This document shows, piece by piece, positions 43,558 to 54,074 of a DNA stretch of 64,000 nucleotides. The DNA is from Lentinula raphanica (taxonomy: Eukaryota; Basidiomycota; Agaricomycetes; Agaricales; Omphalotaceae), in the NCBI GenBank assembly GCA_027919835.1, contig JANVFP010000023.1, positions 744,001-808,000 on the forward strand. The letters are read 5' to 3'. The position numbers and the translations under genes were made by a program. Under the pieces are notes generated by a model that worked only from the letters and a program-made list of their open reading frames with translations, was not told the DNA's origin and made no database searches. Every line of letters starts with the position of its first letter. Within the stretch, counting starts at the first letter, position 1.

Positions 43558-46500
43558 GGAAAGGGATTTTCATCACTTTCCAGGTTCCACATTTCAAGTA
43601 TAGGATCATCCACATGGACAGGTTCATCAAATCCTTCAACCTCTACATAAGGACCATCATCACTGTCATATTCTTCTAGAAATGCACCTCTAGCTGTTAC
43701 ATTTCGAGGACCATCACGACGGAAATGATCACGATATCTGTGATCCTTAGCACCACATATGCCACAGAGTCCTTCTTTCATCCGTCGATTCCATTCTTCT
43801 CGAGCAACCCGAGGATAGGATCTTTCCTGATCATTGGAGCTAGATTTGTTCGAGGAATCCTCCATGACAGCTGCCTCTAAGGTGACTTCAGGAATTTCAT
43901 CGGTGGTGGCTTGGCGAGCATTAGGAGTTCGCACATTATTCTTGAACTTCTGATTATTAGTGGAGGCTTCAGGAGTTTCATTTGCATTGCTGGTGGAAGA
44001 TGGCTCTGGATTTCGGTTCCATGTGCTTTTATTGGGTTTATATCCCAAGCCAACCTGGTTGAAAGCTTGCCTTGCTCCATCAAGGACTATAAGTTTATCC
44101 ACCACTCCTGAAAGTGTATCAGGTATTTCTCCATGATCAACCAAACGGTTCCGGAGATGGTTCTGAATTTGTTTCAGTAATCTCCACCGAAGTGCCCGAT
44201 CATCATATTCCGTCATGAGGGCAATATCTTCAAATCGGACCCAGAAATCACCAAAGGATTCATTCCATGCCTGGACACACTCGTCCAATTTGGATTGAGC
44301 TTGGATTGTTTCATAGTGTAGTCCAAACATTTGTCCAAATAGAACTGCAAATTTTTCCCAATGGATAAGAGGAGTAACAACGTGACCAGATCGCTGTCTT
44401 CTCATGAGGTTCTGGTAGTATCTTTTTGCAGGTCCTTTCATATAGGATGCCGCAAATGTGATTTTTGAGATGTCATTAGAGTAAATTCGAGGTTTGGCAG
44501 CAAAGAAATTTTCACAGTTTTCCTTGAACTCGCGCCATTCATTTCAATCTTCTCCAGTGAATGGACTGGGTTTGTTGATATCCAGTTTGGATTCCCGATT
44601 CAATTCATCTCTTTCAATCTCCTTTAGTCTCCTTTCAAACTCCCGATCCTGACGATCATCTATTGATGACCTTCTATCACAGGAACAAATGCCAAAGGCA
44701 TCTCGACCATCCCTACCATCCCTACCATCTCGACCATCTCGACCAAACCTATTTTGTGGACAATAACATGGTCCTCCCTGGTTGCGTCTGTTATTGTTAT
44801 AATCAGACCGACCAGAATTGGATGGGTTGGGACTATTTCTGTGAGAGGATGACTGTTTTCCCCGATCGTCATCAGGTCCATCATCACTTTCATAGCCAGG
44901 GTTATCTCCAGCATCAGGGGGATCATTTCCACCACCACCACCGCCACTTGTCATAGCAACAGGAATACTGGTTGCTTTTGGTGGACTACCTGCAGCAGAA
45001 TTGGACTCGAATCCCGCCAATGACACCGATATTGGACTAGTAGGAGGTTGACGAGCAGATGCATTAGGTGTAAAGAATTTTTCAAAACTGCCTGATTGGG
45101 ATTTCAATGCAGATGGCTGAGTTCCCATATCTTTATGACGCTCATTTTCAATAAAGCTGTCAATAATGCCTTGCTGAACTTCTAGGTCTATTTCCTCCAA
45201 GTCCACAGTCTTTGAGTGACGAGGAATCCTATCATCAAAGGAAACCTCTGGTTCCGCTCTTTGCTTTCCTTTGTTAGGAATGTGGGGATAAGAGGAGGTC
45301 CCAACACCTGGGCAATTATCACGTTGGTAGGGGTTGGTATACCCAGTATCATAATCAGCAGCACGGGATGTTTGATGTGGTGGAGTGTCACGCACAAAAG
45401 ATGTCGAAATAGGTTTCCTTGGAGACAATTGTGGTTTAGGAGATTCCAAGGTTTCCTTGTTAATAGGGATGTCATCCGGAAGAGGTTCTTCTGGCTTTCC
45501 TTGTTCAGGTTTTGGGGAAGCTTTTTCTTGCTCCTCCACATCTTCTGATGGATGCCATTCACTTGCTCTCCTACGACGACGGCTCGAATTTTGATTACTA
45601 GAACTGGGAGTTGCATTACTACGAACTTCACTGTTCACACTTTCAATAGTTGGTCCCTCTGGAATGGTTTCCATAGTTACCGGAGGTTGTCGACCCCTAG
45701 TTCCCTGTGAAATGGATGTAGCTCGGCTCCGATGTCCAGCTGAAGTATTTGACATGACGGTGGGAGTACAATGCTCATATCGCCTCATAGCAACAATTTG
45801 TTTTTCCACGTCAGCCTGACTTCTTCCTGGATAAGGTGGTACTGGATCCCAGTCTTCTTCCATTTCAATGGAAGTAAAAAAGTCATCGTCCTCATTGGAT
45901 TGGCTGTACCAACCACTGCTTCCATATACTCGACGACGAGGAATATTGCTTGGTCGGGGAATTTCAGATTCATCTGAGACTATCCGACATTGTGGATATT
46001 GGTATCCAGGATTCCATGGAGTCCCTCTACGAATTCGGCTTCTTGGTTCTCCACGAATAGGTAATGAATCATATTCATCAACAATGTCATCTTCCCAATG
46101 ACGGATTTCATGATGACGCCGAGATGAAGAGTCAGATGTGGGAGCATGAGTAGTGGAATGGGATGAATAGAATGATGAAATTTCTGGATTATTGATCAAA
46201 TTCTCTACTCCTATCTGGTGGGAGCGTTCCTCCAATTCCACCAATTCGCGAACATTATTGCCATGCTGCAGGTTACACATAAGTTCAGGAGTGACTTCCT
46301 CATCAGTCAACCGTACCATCCGTTGCAGTAACCGCAGAATTCCAACATTAGTTCAACCTTCGGTATGGAAACCAAGAGCATTTAAAAGATTACGAGCAGG
46401 GCCCACCAGGTTCAACAATTCGTTTTGAGAAGGACTGTTGTCAACCTGTTGACGAGCAGCAAGACGTTGGATAGGAGTATCTGGTGCTACCCGTGGACTG

Positions 46501-47249
46501 GTATGATGTGCTGGTGGAGACTCGCTCATGACTTCTCTATACCCTTCCGAGTATGTACGGAAAGTTGGAGACCGACGAGTATTGGTATCATGAATGGCTG
46601 GTGTAGATTCTGCCAATGGACGACCCAATAGTGGTCTATGTGTTCGTCGATCTGGGGGTTCATCTCTGGAAACATCCATGATATCATTGGTAGGATGATC
46701 CATGGAATCAAGGTATTCGTGAAACACTTCCGGTGTAGGAGGTGTGTGATACCGTGGACGACTATTGCTAACTGACTGTCGATTGGGAGGAGAGACACGA
46801 CGTTCAGTTGCAACAAGGTCTGCAAGGAGTTCCTGGCCTCGAGTAGGTGCAGCAGGACTTCTCTGTACAGAAGGAAGTTCATCTGCTAGCTCCAACTCGT
46901 TAGCCAGATTGGACTGCCCTGGTGCAGCTTGAACTGGAATCCCAGCAGACTCTGGAGTATAATACTGATGCCTGAATGACCGCTCAGGTTCCTGAGAGGC
47001 AGCAGTACGTTGGACCTCAGTTCGAACATGAACTGGTGAAAGAGAACGAGGACGTGGAGCTTGACCAAGACGACGACCACGTTCTGGAAAGTGTAAGGGA
47101 GTAACATCCTCTGCATTATCGCTGAAGTGTGCAGGAGTACCCCGTACAATGTTTCTTGATGTAGGTGTAAGGATGTGGAAGGAGTAAGGAGCATAGGGGA
47201 TATCCTCCTCAACCTCCACTTCCTCGAAGGTAAAAGTTCTAGTAGCCAT
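43545..47249 (-). pseudogene. Gypsy-2 gag, long, two stop codons
   Basis: Starts at ATG 47249 (MATRTFTFEEVEVEED), about 30 bp after the 5' LTR, leaving almost no leader. About 1,230 codons. The first 850 are Pro/Ser/Arg-rich and probably disordered, with a GRDGRDGRDGRD repeat and a short CYCPQNRF stretch near 44750. TGA codons interrupt at 46353-46355 and 44544-44546; both would fit former CGA. The last 330 residues hold the capsid-like gag domain (WREFKENCENFF, YYQNLMRRQRSG, WNESFGDFWVRFEDIALM) and a variant knuckle (CGICGAKDHRYRDHF). It ends PFPGNE at 43545. This gag is more than twice the usual gypsy gag length owing to the N-terminal extension. Confidence 0.85.
43551..43557 (-). promoter_or_regulatory. 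Canonical -1 frameshift site of gypsy-2 gag/pol
   Basis: Minus strand GGGAAAC in the phase G GGA AAC, followed by GAG and the gag stop TAG. The -1 frame is open into pol (RVEDSEQLRAV). About 12 bases downstream CTGAAC and GTTCAG can pair around an 11-base loop. Heptamer, phase, stop and stem together match programmed -1 frameshifting. Confidence 0.75.
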
Positions 47250-47278
47250 GACTGATGACAACAGGAGACTAGTTATTA

Positions 47279-48152
47279 TGTAAGGAGTTGGTTAACAACG
47301 CCAATCACGGACCCAAAGCTGGTTCACCAGGAAGTAGATTATCCTGGGGTTATCACCAATAACGGCTTCTAGAAAACACACAGACCTTTGCTGGAATATT
47401 ACTTCAGCAAAGTATAAAAGGATGTGGCTACTTTGTCTGGAATATTACGTCAGACAGGTAATCACAGTTGTTGCAAGGCTGGGATGGACTTCAGGCAATG
47501 AACAAAGGGCAATCACAAAGCTGGGTTGGACGTCAGTCGATGGATTGAGTATAAAGACTTGCTGGGATGGACTTCAGACAAGAAAAACACAAAGTGCAGT
47601 CAAAAGATGTAGAATCAACAGTGGGTAGGTGGGGGTACAAGAATAACTAGTCTGGGATACAAAAAAGTTTCTGGGGTGTCTTATATACCAATCTATAATG
47701 CCTCATGTATGCCTCATGTACTCCTTGTGTCATGCCTCATGTCCTAGATCTGCCTCATGTATGCCTTGTGTCATGCCTCATGTCCTGGATCTGCCTCATG
47801 TCCTGCCTCCTGGAAAGCCTCATGTTGTAGGTTGCCTCATGGACTGCCTCATGGGCTACCTCATGGGTTGCCTCATGGGTTGCCTCATGGGTTGCCTCAT
47901 GGACTGCCTCATGGGTTGCCTCATGGACTGCCTCATGGGTTGCCTCATGGACTGCCTCATGGACTGCCTCATGGGTTGCCTCATGGACTGCCTCATGGAC
48001 TGCCTCATGTTGCATTTCCATGTTGGCTAAGTTGTATACTTGTTATTGCATCCATAATTGGAAGTATTCTGGAATCCTGGCCACCAGTGAAGGAACAAGG
48101 GTTGGAACAATAGTTTGGTGTAGTCAGGTATGCAAGTTTCTGATTCCTGACA
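47279..48152 (-). repeat. Gypsy-2 right (5') LTR, 874 bp
   Basis: Pairs with 20740-21673. Contains the same 12-bp minisatellite at about 47831-48007 but with five fewer units. Followed by AGCAC (48153-48157) and the YR gene of copy E. Confidence 0.9.
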
Positions 48153-48485
48153 AGCACGAGATTCATCAAAGTGAGGATACAGTTGTTTGAGAAAGTGACG
48201 AGCACCAGAGAGATATTTGGGTCCAGAGGCAATGTGTCTGGATGTGTAGGCAATGTATCTGGAGAGTGTAGATGGAGTAGGATCCAGGTCAAGTTTGTGT
48301 GAGGTGCAGAAGTGGATGTAATCCCTAGCACCTGTAGTATAGTTCTGTTTGGTAGACTTTTCAATAGCATGGGCTTGAAGAAATAACACCAAGTCATCTA
48401 ACTTGTTCAAGTTCATAGGAGGGTGAGCAGAGCGCCCTTGTCTCTTCCTCTGCTCACCCATGGCCTCTAAAAGGACTCTCTCCAT
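48153..48485 (-). pseudogene. Copy E: tyrosine recombinase, N-terminal part
   Basis: ATG at 48485 (MERVLLEAMGEQ), N-terminal DNA-binding half of YR up to PHFDESRA, where gypsy-2 interrupts at 48152. The rest is at 20739-20057. The start overlaps the end of RNase H by 19 bases, as in the other copies. Confidence 0.88.
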
Positions 48486-49370
48486 CGCGCCGGCAGTAGC
48501 TCTCTTGGAGGCTCAAAAGTGCGGACGCGGTAGGAGGGAAACTGGAGCTTGAAGTCATCCAGTAGAAGTCTGGATAGAAGATCTGCCTTGATGTTGTCCT
48601 TGCCAGGAATATGACGAACTCTGATGTCAATACCAGTCTTGAGAACTATACCAGCAATAGCTAGTAGGATGGAGTTGTGTGATGATTCTTTGACTGCAAG
48701 AGAGCTGAGCACTTGAACTGAGTCCAGGCTATCTGAGAAGAACAGCACTCTTTTGGGTGGACTAGGTTTGGATGCAATGTGATGGAGTCCTGATAGAATA
48801 GCCAGCAGCTCCCTGAAGAAGATGTCTACTATTGGGCTGCCAGGAGCTGGATGCACTTGATAGCAAAACCCATTGCTGGCATAAACAAAGGACAGTCCTA
48901 TATTGCTAGCATCAGTCCAGCACACAAAGTCTGCTTCACTGTCACTCCATGCTTGGTCATCTACAAATCGTATCCCAATGGCAGACTTGAGCATGTCAGA
49001 GAACCAGGTCAGATCTCTATGCACTTCACCATTTATAGGGATGTGACGAAATTGAAGTGTCTTGCCACTCATTTTGCAATACATTTCTGTGAGAGCAGGC
49101 CTGGTCCATGGAAGAACATTGAGTGACCAGTTTAAAGAACCTGTGAGGTGCTGCCAGTCTCTGAGTGCAGCATTGCAATTGGGAGATGAGAGGAATGTGT
49201 GGATGGCTTCCACAAGTCCATCTATGGATTCCTGAGTCAAAGAGATGGAGCCTTTCATGATACCTGTCAAGAAGCCAATGATTAACAGCCAGACTCCCCA
49301 GTCTTGTTTTCTGTCTTTATAGGGGCAGTGAATCATGTCCCAAAAGACTAGAAGCTGTACTTGTCTCTAC
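48467..49370 (-). pseudogene. Copy E: RT C-terminal region and RNase H
   Basis: Open frame from KRQVQLLVFWDM-like sequence (about 49365) through the RT thumb region to RNase H (CWTDASNIGLSF, RELLAILSGL, SDSLDSV, KDNIKADLLSR) and LPARWRESF. The catalytic YMDD part and all of gag are missing: at 49370 it is joined to an A repeat in mid-sequence, so an internal deletion removed about 3.5 kb. Confidence 0.85.
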
Positions 49371-49986
49371 AGGACCAGATCAACCCCATCATGATTTGCC
49401 TGATGCATGTGAAGATGGGACCATGTGCAGCTATTAGCTGATGATCCAAGCGCCCCATAAGCGCTGGGAATGTCCGAAATATTGCCAGAGACCCATGTGA
49501 TGTGTCTAGGCATGGTCCAGAGTGATCTAGAGGCTCTGGGAGTGAAATAACACTCAAGTCCGCTTTTTGTGTTTTGAGTGTGCAACTCGAAATGACGATT
49601 GCGGGAGAACCAGTGAGCCAAATGCCTTCAAATTTGTTCTCATCCCAAAGAGCGAAATGTAAATCAAACGCTCTATTGGAGGATTCTGAGCACTTTGGTG
49701 AAAAAGTGTGCATAACTCCACACAGACTGGGTATCATCACTAGGTTATAGTGGACAACTTGTAGGGGCAATAGAGCTCTGTATGCGTGCACAGTATAGTG
49801 GCAAGAGCTCTTGAGGCTAGCCAGCAATTAAGTGTATTCATGTACACATTAGGTATGATGAAGGTGACGACCTTCATGTACATACCTGTTGTGATGAATA
49901 GTGCACTATAATTGCTGGGAGATGATCTGTTGTTTGCAGAGGCCTGCAGAAAGGCTCCCTACCCTTGGAATCCGCCTTCATGTCGA
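49371..49986 (-). repeat. A repeat between copies D and E, truncated
   Basis: Begins TCGACATGAAGG at 49986 (minus strand), directly after the truncated YR of copy D, and is broken at 49371 by the RT of copy E. It is either A2 of D, A1 of E, or a recombinant of both. About 55 bp are missing near 49650 compared with 19500-19560 (CGAAGAGGACATGGAGCC and neighbours). Confidence 0.7.
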
Positions 49987-50925
49987 ATATATTTTCCAAG
50001 CTGAAGAAGACCAACGTCCTAAAGCCATTATCACAGATTCTGAAAGTCCAAGTCTGGCATAAAAAGTTGCACCACCAGCTCTTAGTGAATGTCCACCAAA
50101 CTCCCTACCAACATAAGCAAAGAACCTGGATTCAAACCAGGATCTAGTGGGGAGTGTCCCATCTTCACAGAGGAACAATGCAGGCCTGGCTCCATGTAGT
50201 TTGTCTCTGATAGCACAGTATTCCTTCAGTAGAGACACAGGACTAGCCACTGCTTGATGACTTCGGAGAATATCTGTTCCATGATAGAAAGGATCACTTT
50301 TGTGATAAGGCAAATGATAACCAGCTCTGCCATTCTCAAACTTGAGAGAAGCACGCTTGATCACCTTACGCCAGTCACGCCAGTCATACTGATTAGGAAC
50401 AGTGAGTTCACCAATGCGGTGACAACCATAGAAGCCACAACTCGATAGAGTAGCAAACAGAAGATCATCATAGGAGAGATGACGAGAGTCATAGAAGAGT
50501 TGGATATGAGAAATTTGAAGAGGAGGCTTCCTCTTGACTGGGTCAGCTCTAACTTTCTTGGAGCCTCTGATTGTAGCTTGAACCAGAGGATGAGCACGAG
50601 ATTCATCAAAGTGAGGATAGAGTTGTTTGAGAAAGTGACGAGCACCAGAGAGATATTTGGGTCCAGAGGCAATATGTCTGGATGTGTAGGCAATGTATCT
50701 GGAGAGTGTGGATGGGGTGGGATCCAGATCCAGATTATGAGAGGTGCAGAACCTGATATAATCTTTAGCACCTGTAGTATAGTTCTGTTTGGTAGACTTC
50801 TCAATGGCATGGGCTTGAAGGAATAACACCAAATCATCTAACTTGTTCAAGTCCATAGGAGGGTGAGCAGAGTGACCTTGTCTCTTCCTCTGCTCACCCA
50901 TGGCCTCTAAAAGGACTCTCTCCAT
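49978..50925 (-). CDS. Copy D: tyrosine recombinase lacking its last residues
   Basis: 315 residues, and the listed translation is the same as that of copy B (13684-14631), including the end WKIYST created by the A repeat. Catalytic Arg, HxxR and Tyr are all present. The 3' UTR and B1 repeat are missing. The shared join indicates that B and D descend from one truncated source. Start overlaps the RNase H end (50907) by 19 bases. Confidence 0.87.
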   Translation of the reverse strand: MERVLLEAMGEQRKRQGHSAHPPMDLNKLDDLVLFLQAHAIEKSTKQNYTTGAKDYIRFCTSHNLDLDPTPSTLSRYIAYTSRHIASGPKYLSGARHFLKQLYPHFDESRAHPLVQATIRGSKKVRADPVKRKPPLQISHIQLFYDSRHLSYDDLLFATLSSCGFYGCHRIGELTVPNQYDWRDWRKVIKRASLKFENGRAGYHLPYHKSDPFYHGTDILRSHQAVASPVSLLKEYCAIRDKLHGARPALFLCEDGTLPTRSWFESRFFAYVGREFGGHSLRAGGATFYARLGLSESVIMALGRWSSSAWKIYST

Positions 50926-51014
50926 CGCGCCGGCAGTAGCTCTCTTGGAGGCTCAAAAGTGCGGACGCGGTAGGAGGGAAACTGGAGCTTGAAGTCATCC
51001 AGTAGAAGTCTAGA
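50907..51014 (-). pseudogene. Copy D: last codons of RNase H
   Basis: LLLDDFKLQFPSYRV to WRESF, cut at 51014 by element C. The upstream part resumes at 58318 (NIKADLL), and the two flanks (CTAGA and CAGAAG) join without duplication. Confidence 0.85.
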
Positions 51015-52186
51015 TCGACATGAAGGCGGATTCCAAGGGTAGGGAGCCTTTCTGCAGGCCTCTGCAAACAACAGATCATCTCCCAGCAATTATAGTGCAC
51101 TATTCATCACAACAGGTATGTACATGAAGGTCTTCACCTTCATCATGCCTAATGTGTACATGAATACACTTAATTGCTGGCTACCCTCAAGGGCTCTTGC
51201 CACTATACTGTGTACGCATACAGAGCTCTATTGCCCCTACAAGTTGTCCACTATGACCTAGTGATGATACACAGTCTGTGTGGAGTTATGCACACTTTTT
51301 CACCAAAGTGCTCAGAATGGTCTGGTAGAGCTTTTGATTTACATTTCACTCTACACCATGCAGTTCTGGACGGATCCCTTGGGTGTCTTAAGTAAAAATG
51401 TGCGGCTCCATGTCCTCTTTGGGATGAGAACAAATTTGGAGGCATTTGGTTCACTGGTTCTTCCGCAATCGTCATTTCAAGTTGCACACTCAAAACACAA
51501 AAAGCGGACTTGAGTGTTATTTCACTCCCAGAGCCTCTAGATCACTCTGGACCATGCCTAGACACATCACATGGGTCTCTGGCAATATTTCGGACATTCC
51601 CAGTGCTTATGGGGCGCTTGGATCATCAGCTGATAGCTGCACATGGTCCCATCTTCACATGCATCAGGCATATCATGATGGGGTTGATCTGGTCCTGATG
51701 GTGGCTGTTACAGGTGCCAGAGGTCTGAGCAGAGGCCTGTAAAAGCGAGTTTCATCATCAGTTTTTGATCTCCCATTCTTCCTTTCCTTCCCCCACCATC
51801 TCTGACCTGGGTGAGGCTGCCTGCATGTCCCCTTGCTCTATTTGAGCTCTGATTTCACTATCCAGCACATTCCTCCATCTGTACAGACTATAGGCCTTCC
51901 AGAGGTGTCTCAGATACAGGAATCTGGTATGAAATTTCGCATTTTTCACCATCAAGACACTGAACAGATACCAAAGCACATCCAGACAGATCTAAGGAGA
52001 TCAGACACTGTAGAAGTTGATTCCTTTGTTAGATCTTGGGTTTTTGGTGTCTCAGTGCGCTCTGATCATGTCTGATAAGCCTCTACATTGTACTGACTCT
52101 TATCTACATAGATCTAACCTTGATCTGACTGTTTTTCCTTCATCCTCCTGCTCTCCCTGAGCACCATCTTCATCTCAACACTCTGT
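51015..52186 (+). repeat. Copy C: A1 repeat and gag leader
   Basis: Non-coding, from TCGACATGAAGG. Carries the hairpin ATGAAGGT/ACCTTCAT near 51124-51143. The part to about 52141 (TTTTTCCTTCA) recurs as A2; the final 45 bp before the gag ATG are unique to the leader. Confidence 0.8.
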
Positions 52187-53944
52187 ATGGCTCCCCATCG
52201 CTCTGAATCACCAGATCCTCTTGCTATCCATGCTGCTACATCCTCCATGTCCCAATCTAGCCAGATCCATGCTGATCAGGCTTCATCTAAGCCCTTCAAG
52301 CACCTGGATCTTGCTCAAACTCTCCCCAAATCCTTATCCACCAAGATCAGAGCAGATCAGACTGCTTCTGAGGCCTCTAGAGCCCTCAATCCTGCACAAA
52401 CTCGCCTCAATCCCTTATCTGATCAGATCAGGCCAGATCAGGCCAGATCAAAGTTGCTCCCTTCCTCTCAAAAGTCCTCTAACATGTCCTCTCACTCTCA
52501 GATCACCTCTAGCTCGCTTCCTGGGCGCTCCATGGGCGCTTCTAGCTCCTCTAAACAGGGTAGAGCTCATGTCCACTTCAGGTCTGTGTCTCCTCATCCC
52601 TCTGATGTTCCTTCTTCCTCTGCTGCTCCCCACTTGTCACCTCCTCCCTCCCTTGCTGCCAGGCTCTCTGATGACCCTGAGCAAGCTCTGGAGTTTCAGG
52701 CAGTCAGTGAACAAGCCAGGACTCTGCAGGAAGTTGTTGAACAGTTCAGGAATGAGGAGATCAATGCTATGGATGCCTTTAGGGCTATTAGAGATATATC
52801 ATCCAATGATCCTGTTGTATCCCAAGACTATGTGTCTCAGATCATGGATATTCAGAGAGAGACTAATCAGTTCAAGAGAGACAAACTCAAAGGGAAGGAG
52901 ACTGCTGTTTCAGCAGATCAGAATGCTGTCTCTCATGAGGATGCTGTCAATGAGGCTGCTTGGGCTGGCATGCAAGCTCAGATTCAAGAGCTGGATGATG
53001 AGCAAGCCCAGCTTGACTCTAGTGCTGCTCCTCAAGATCCAGAGCCTATTCTACAGGCTGGGAGAGATGCCTTGGCTAGGCTTCTTGCCTCTCCTGTCAA
53101 ACCTACTGTTACTTCTTCAATGCTTCCTGCCACACTCCTTGAAGCTGCTCCTCACTTGGCTCATTTATCAGGCCCCTCATCTCTTCCTGCTCATGTGCAG
53201 AAAACTTGGGAGCTCAAGAATCTCTTTGCTGCTGAAAGCAATCTGGACCCTGTTGTATCACTCTTGGCTGCTCAGCCTTTCTCTGACCCTCTCCCTGTCT
53301 CTCTACTGCGCCTCATTGTCAAGGATCGCTTTGTTGACTTTGACAAAGTCTATGCTGCACTGGTCAGCTTCTCTTCATCTACCTATGATGATAGTAGAGA
53401 CTTTGGGTCAGAGTACAAGCTGGTTCGTAAGGATCAAGTACTCAAGTCTGTTCCTGTCACTTCTGAGTCTCAATGGCTCCGAGTTTTTGATGCATGGACT
53501 GCTCCATTGCTCAAGGTTTATCCACATCGAAAAATTGAGCTGGAGACATACAAATCTCAAATCATGGAGTACTTCAGATCTTCACCTTATGATCCATCTG
53601 TGGCTATCAGGGTTGATAAAGAAGCTAGGCAGAAGGCTGCCAACACTCCCTTTGATCTGGGCAATCCAGAGAGCTTCCACACTCTTCTGCTCAAAGAGTT
53701 GTTATCTGCTAGGAAGAGGCCTTCTGGTAGTAGTTCATCATCTTCCTCTCCCAGTTCAAAACGTCGTGACACACCTTGTATCCTCTGGAATGAGAAGAGG
53801 TGTTCAGAGCCCTGTCCTAATAACAGGAAGCATGGCTACTGCAGTGAGTGTGGGGAACAGCACAGAGCCATTGACAACCAGTCCTGCTATGACCAGCTCC
53901 AGAAGCGTCGCAGAGAGAGTAGAAAGCGCTCTTCAAGGGCCTAA
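52187..53944 (+). CDS. Copy C: gag-like ORF1
   Basis: 585 residues, start MAPHRSESPDPLAIHAA. It diverges from copies B and D in the first 130 residues, which are Ser/Asp/Gln-rich, and is very similar thereafter. A helical charged middle (EVVEQFRNEEINAMDAF) leads to a conserved region (LPAHVQKTWELKNLFAAESN, VDKEARQKAANTPFDLG) and the C-terminal Cys/His cluster (CILWNEKRC, CPNN, YCSECGEQH, SCYDQ). The RT frame (+1) is open across the whole of gag. Confidence 0.87.
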   Translation: MAPHRSESPDPLAIHAATSSMSQSSQIHADQASSKPFKHLDLAQTLPKSLSTKIRADQTASEASRALNPAQTRLNPLSDQIRPDQARSKLLPSSQKSSNMSSHSQITSSSLPGRSMGASSSSKQGRAHVHFRSVSPHPSDVPSSSAAPHLSPPPSLAARLSDDPEQALEFQAVSEQARTLQEVVEQFRNEEINAMDAFRAIRDISSNDPVVSQDYVSQIMDIQRETNQFKRDKLKGKETAVSADQNAVSHEDAVNEAAWAGMQAQIQELDDEQAQLDSSAAPQDPEPILQAGRDALARLLASPVKPTVTSSMLPATLLEAAPHLAHLSGPSSLPAHVQKTWELKNLFAAESNLDPVVSLLAAQPFSDPLPVSLLRLIVKDRFVDFDKVYAALVSFSSSTYDDSRDFGSEYKLVRKDQVLKSVPVTSESQWLRVFDAWTAPLLKVYPHRKIELETYKSQIMEYFRSSPYDPSVAIRVDKEARQKAANTPFDLGNPESFHTLLLKELLSARKRPSGSSSSSSSPSSKRRDTPCILWNEKRCSEPCPNNRKHGYCSECGEQHRAIDNQSCYDQLQKRRRESRKRSSRA

Positions 53945-54074
53945 ATCTCTGGCTGGTACAAAGCATACTCTGGACTCTACCCAATCGGCTTCAAACCCAC
54001 GTTTTAGACGTGGCTATCTTTGGTCTTCTTCTAGTTCTTCTTGTAATATCATTCCTCCCAGTATCACATCTACA

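Larger units (their letters stand above)
20740..48152 (-). mobile_element. Gypsy-2: Ty3/gypsy chromovirus with nested insertions and an antisense gene
   Basis: LTRs at 20740-21673 and 47279-48152 (TGT...ACA ends), flanked by AGCAC on both sides and splitting the YR gene of copy E. On the minus strand: gag 47249-43545, pol about 43557-39550 with protease, RT, RNase H, integrase and chromodomain, and a polypurine tract at 21674-21690. A multi-exon gene runs on the plus strand between pol and the 3' LTR. A 13.8-kb foldback/gypsy-1 composite sits in that gene, so gypsy-2 itself is about 13.6 kb. LTRs differ by three transitions and by five 12-bp units. Confidence 0.9.

Noticed and set aside
44663..44956. 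Plus-strand His/Asp-rich ORF
   Set aside because: Shadow of the GRDGRD repeat and low-complexity part of gypsy-2 gag.
51174..52075. Small recurrent ORFs of 60-98 codons in the A repeats
   Set aside because: They recur only because the repeat recurs, vary in frame between subtypes and show no protein family.
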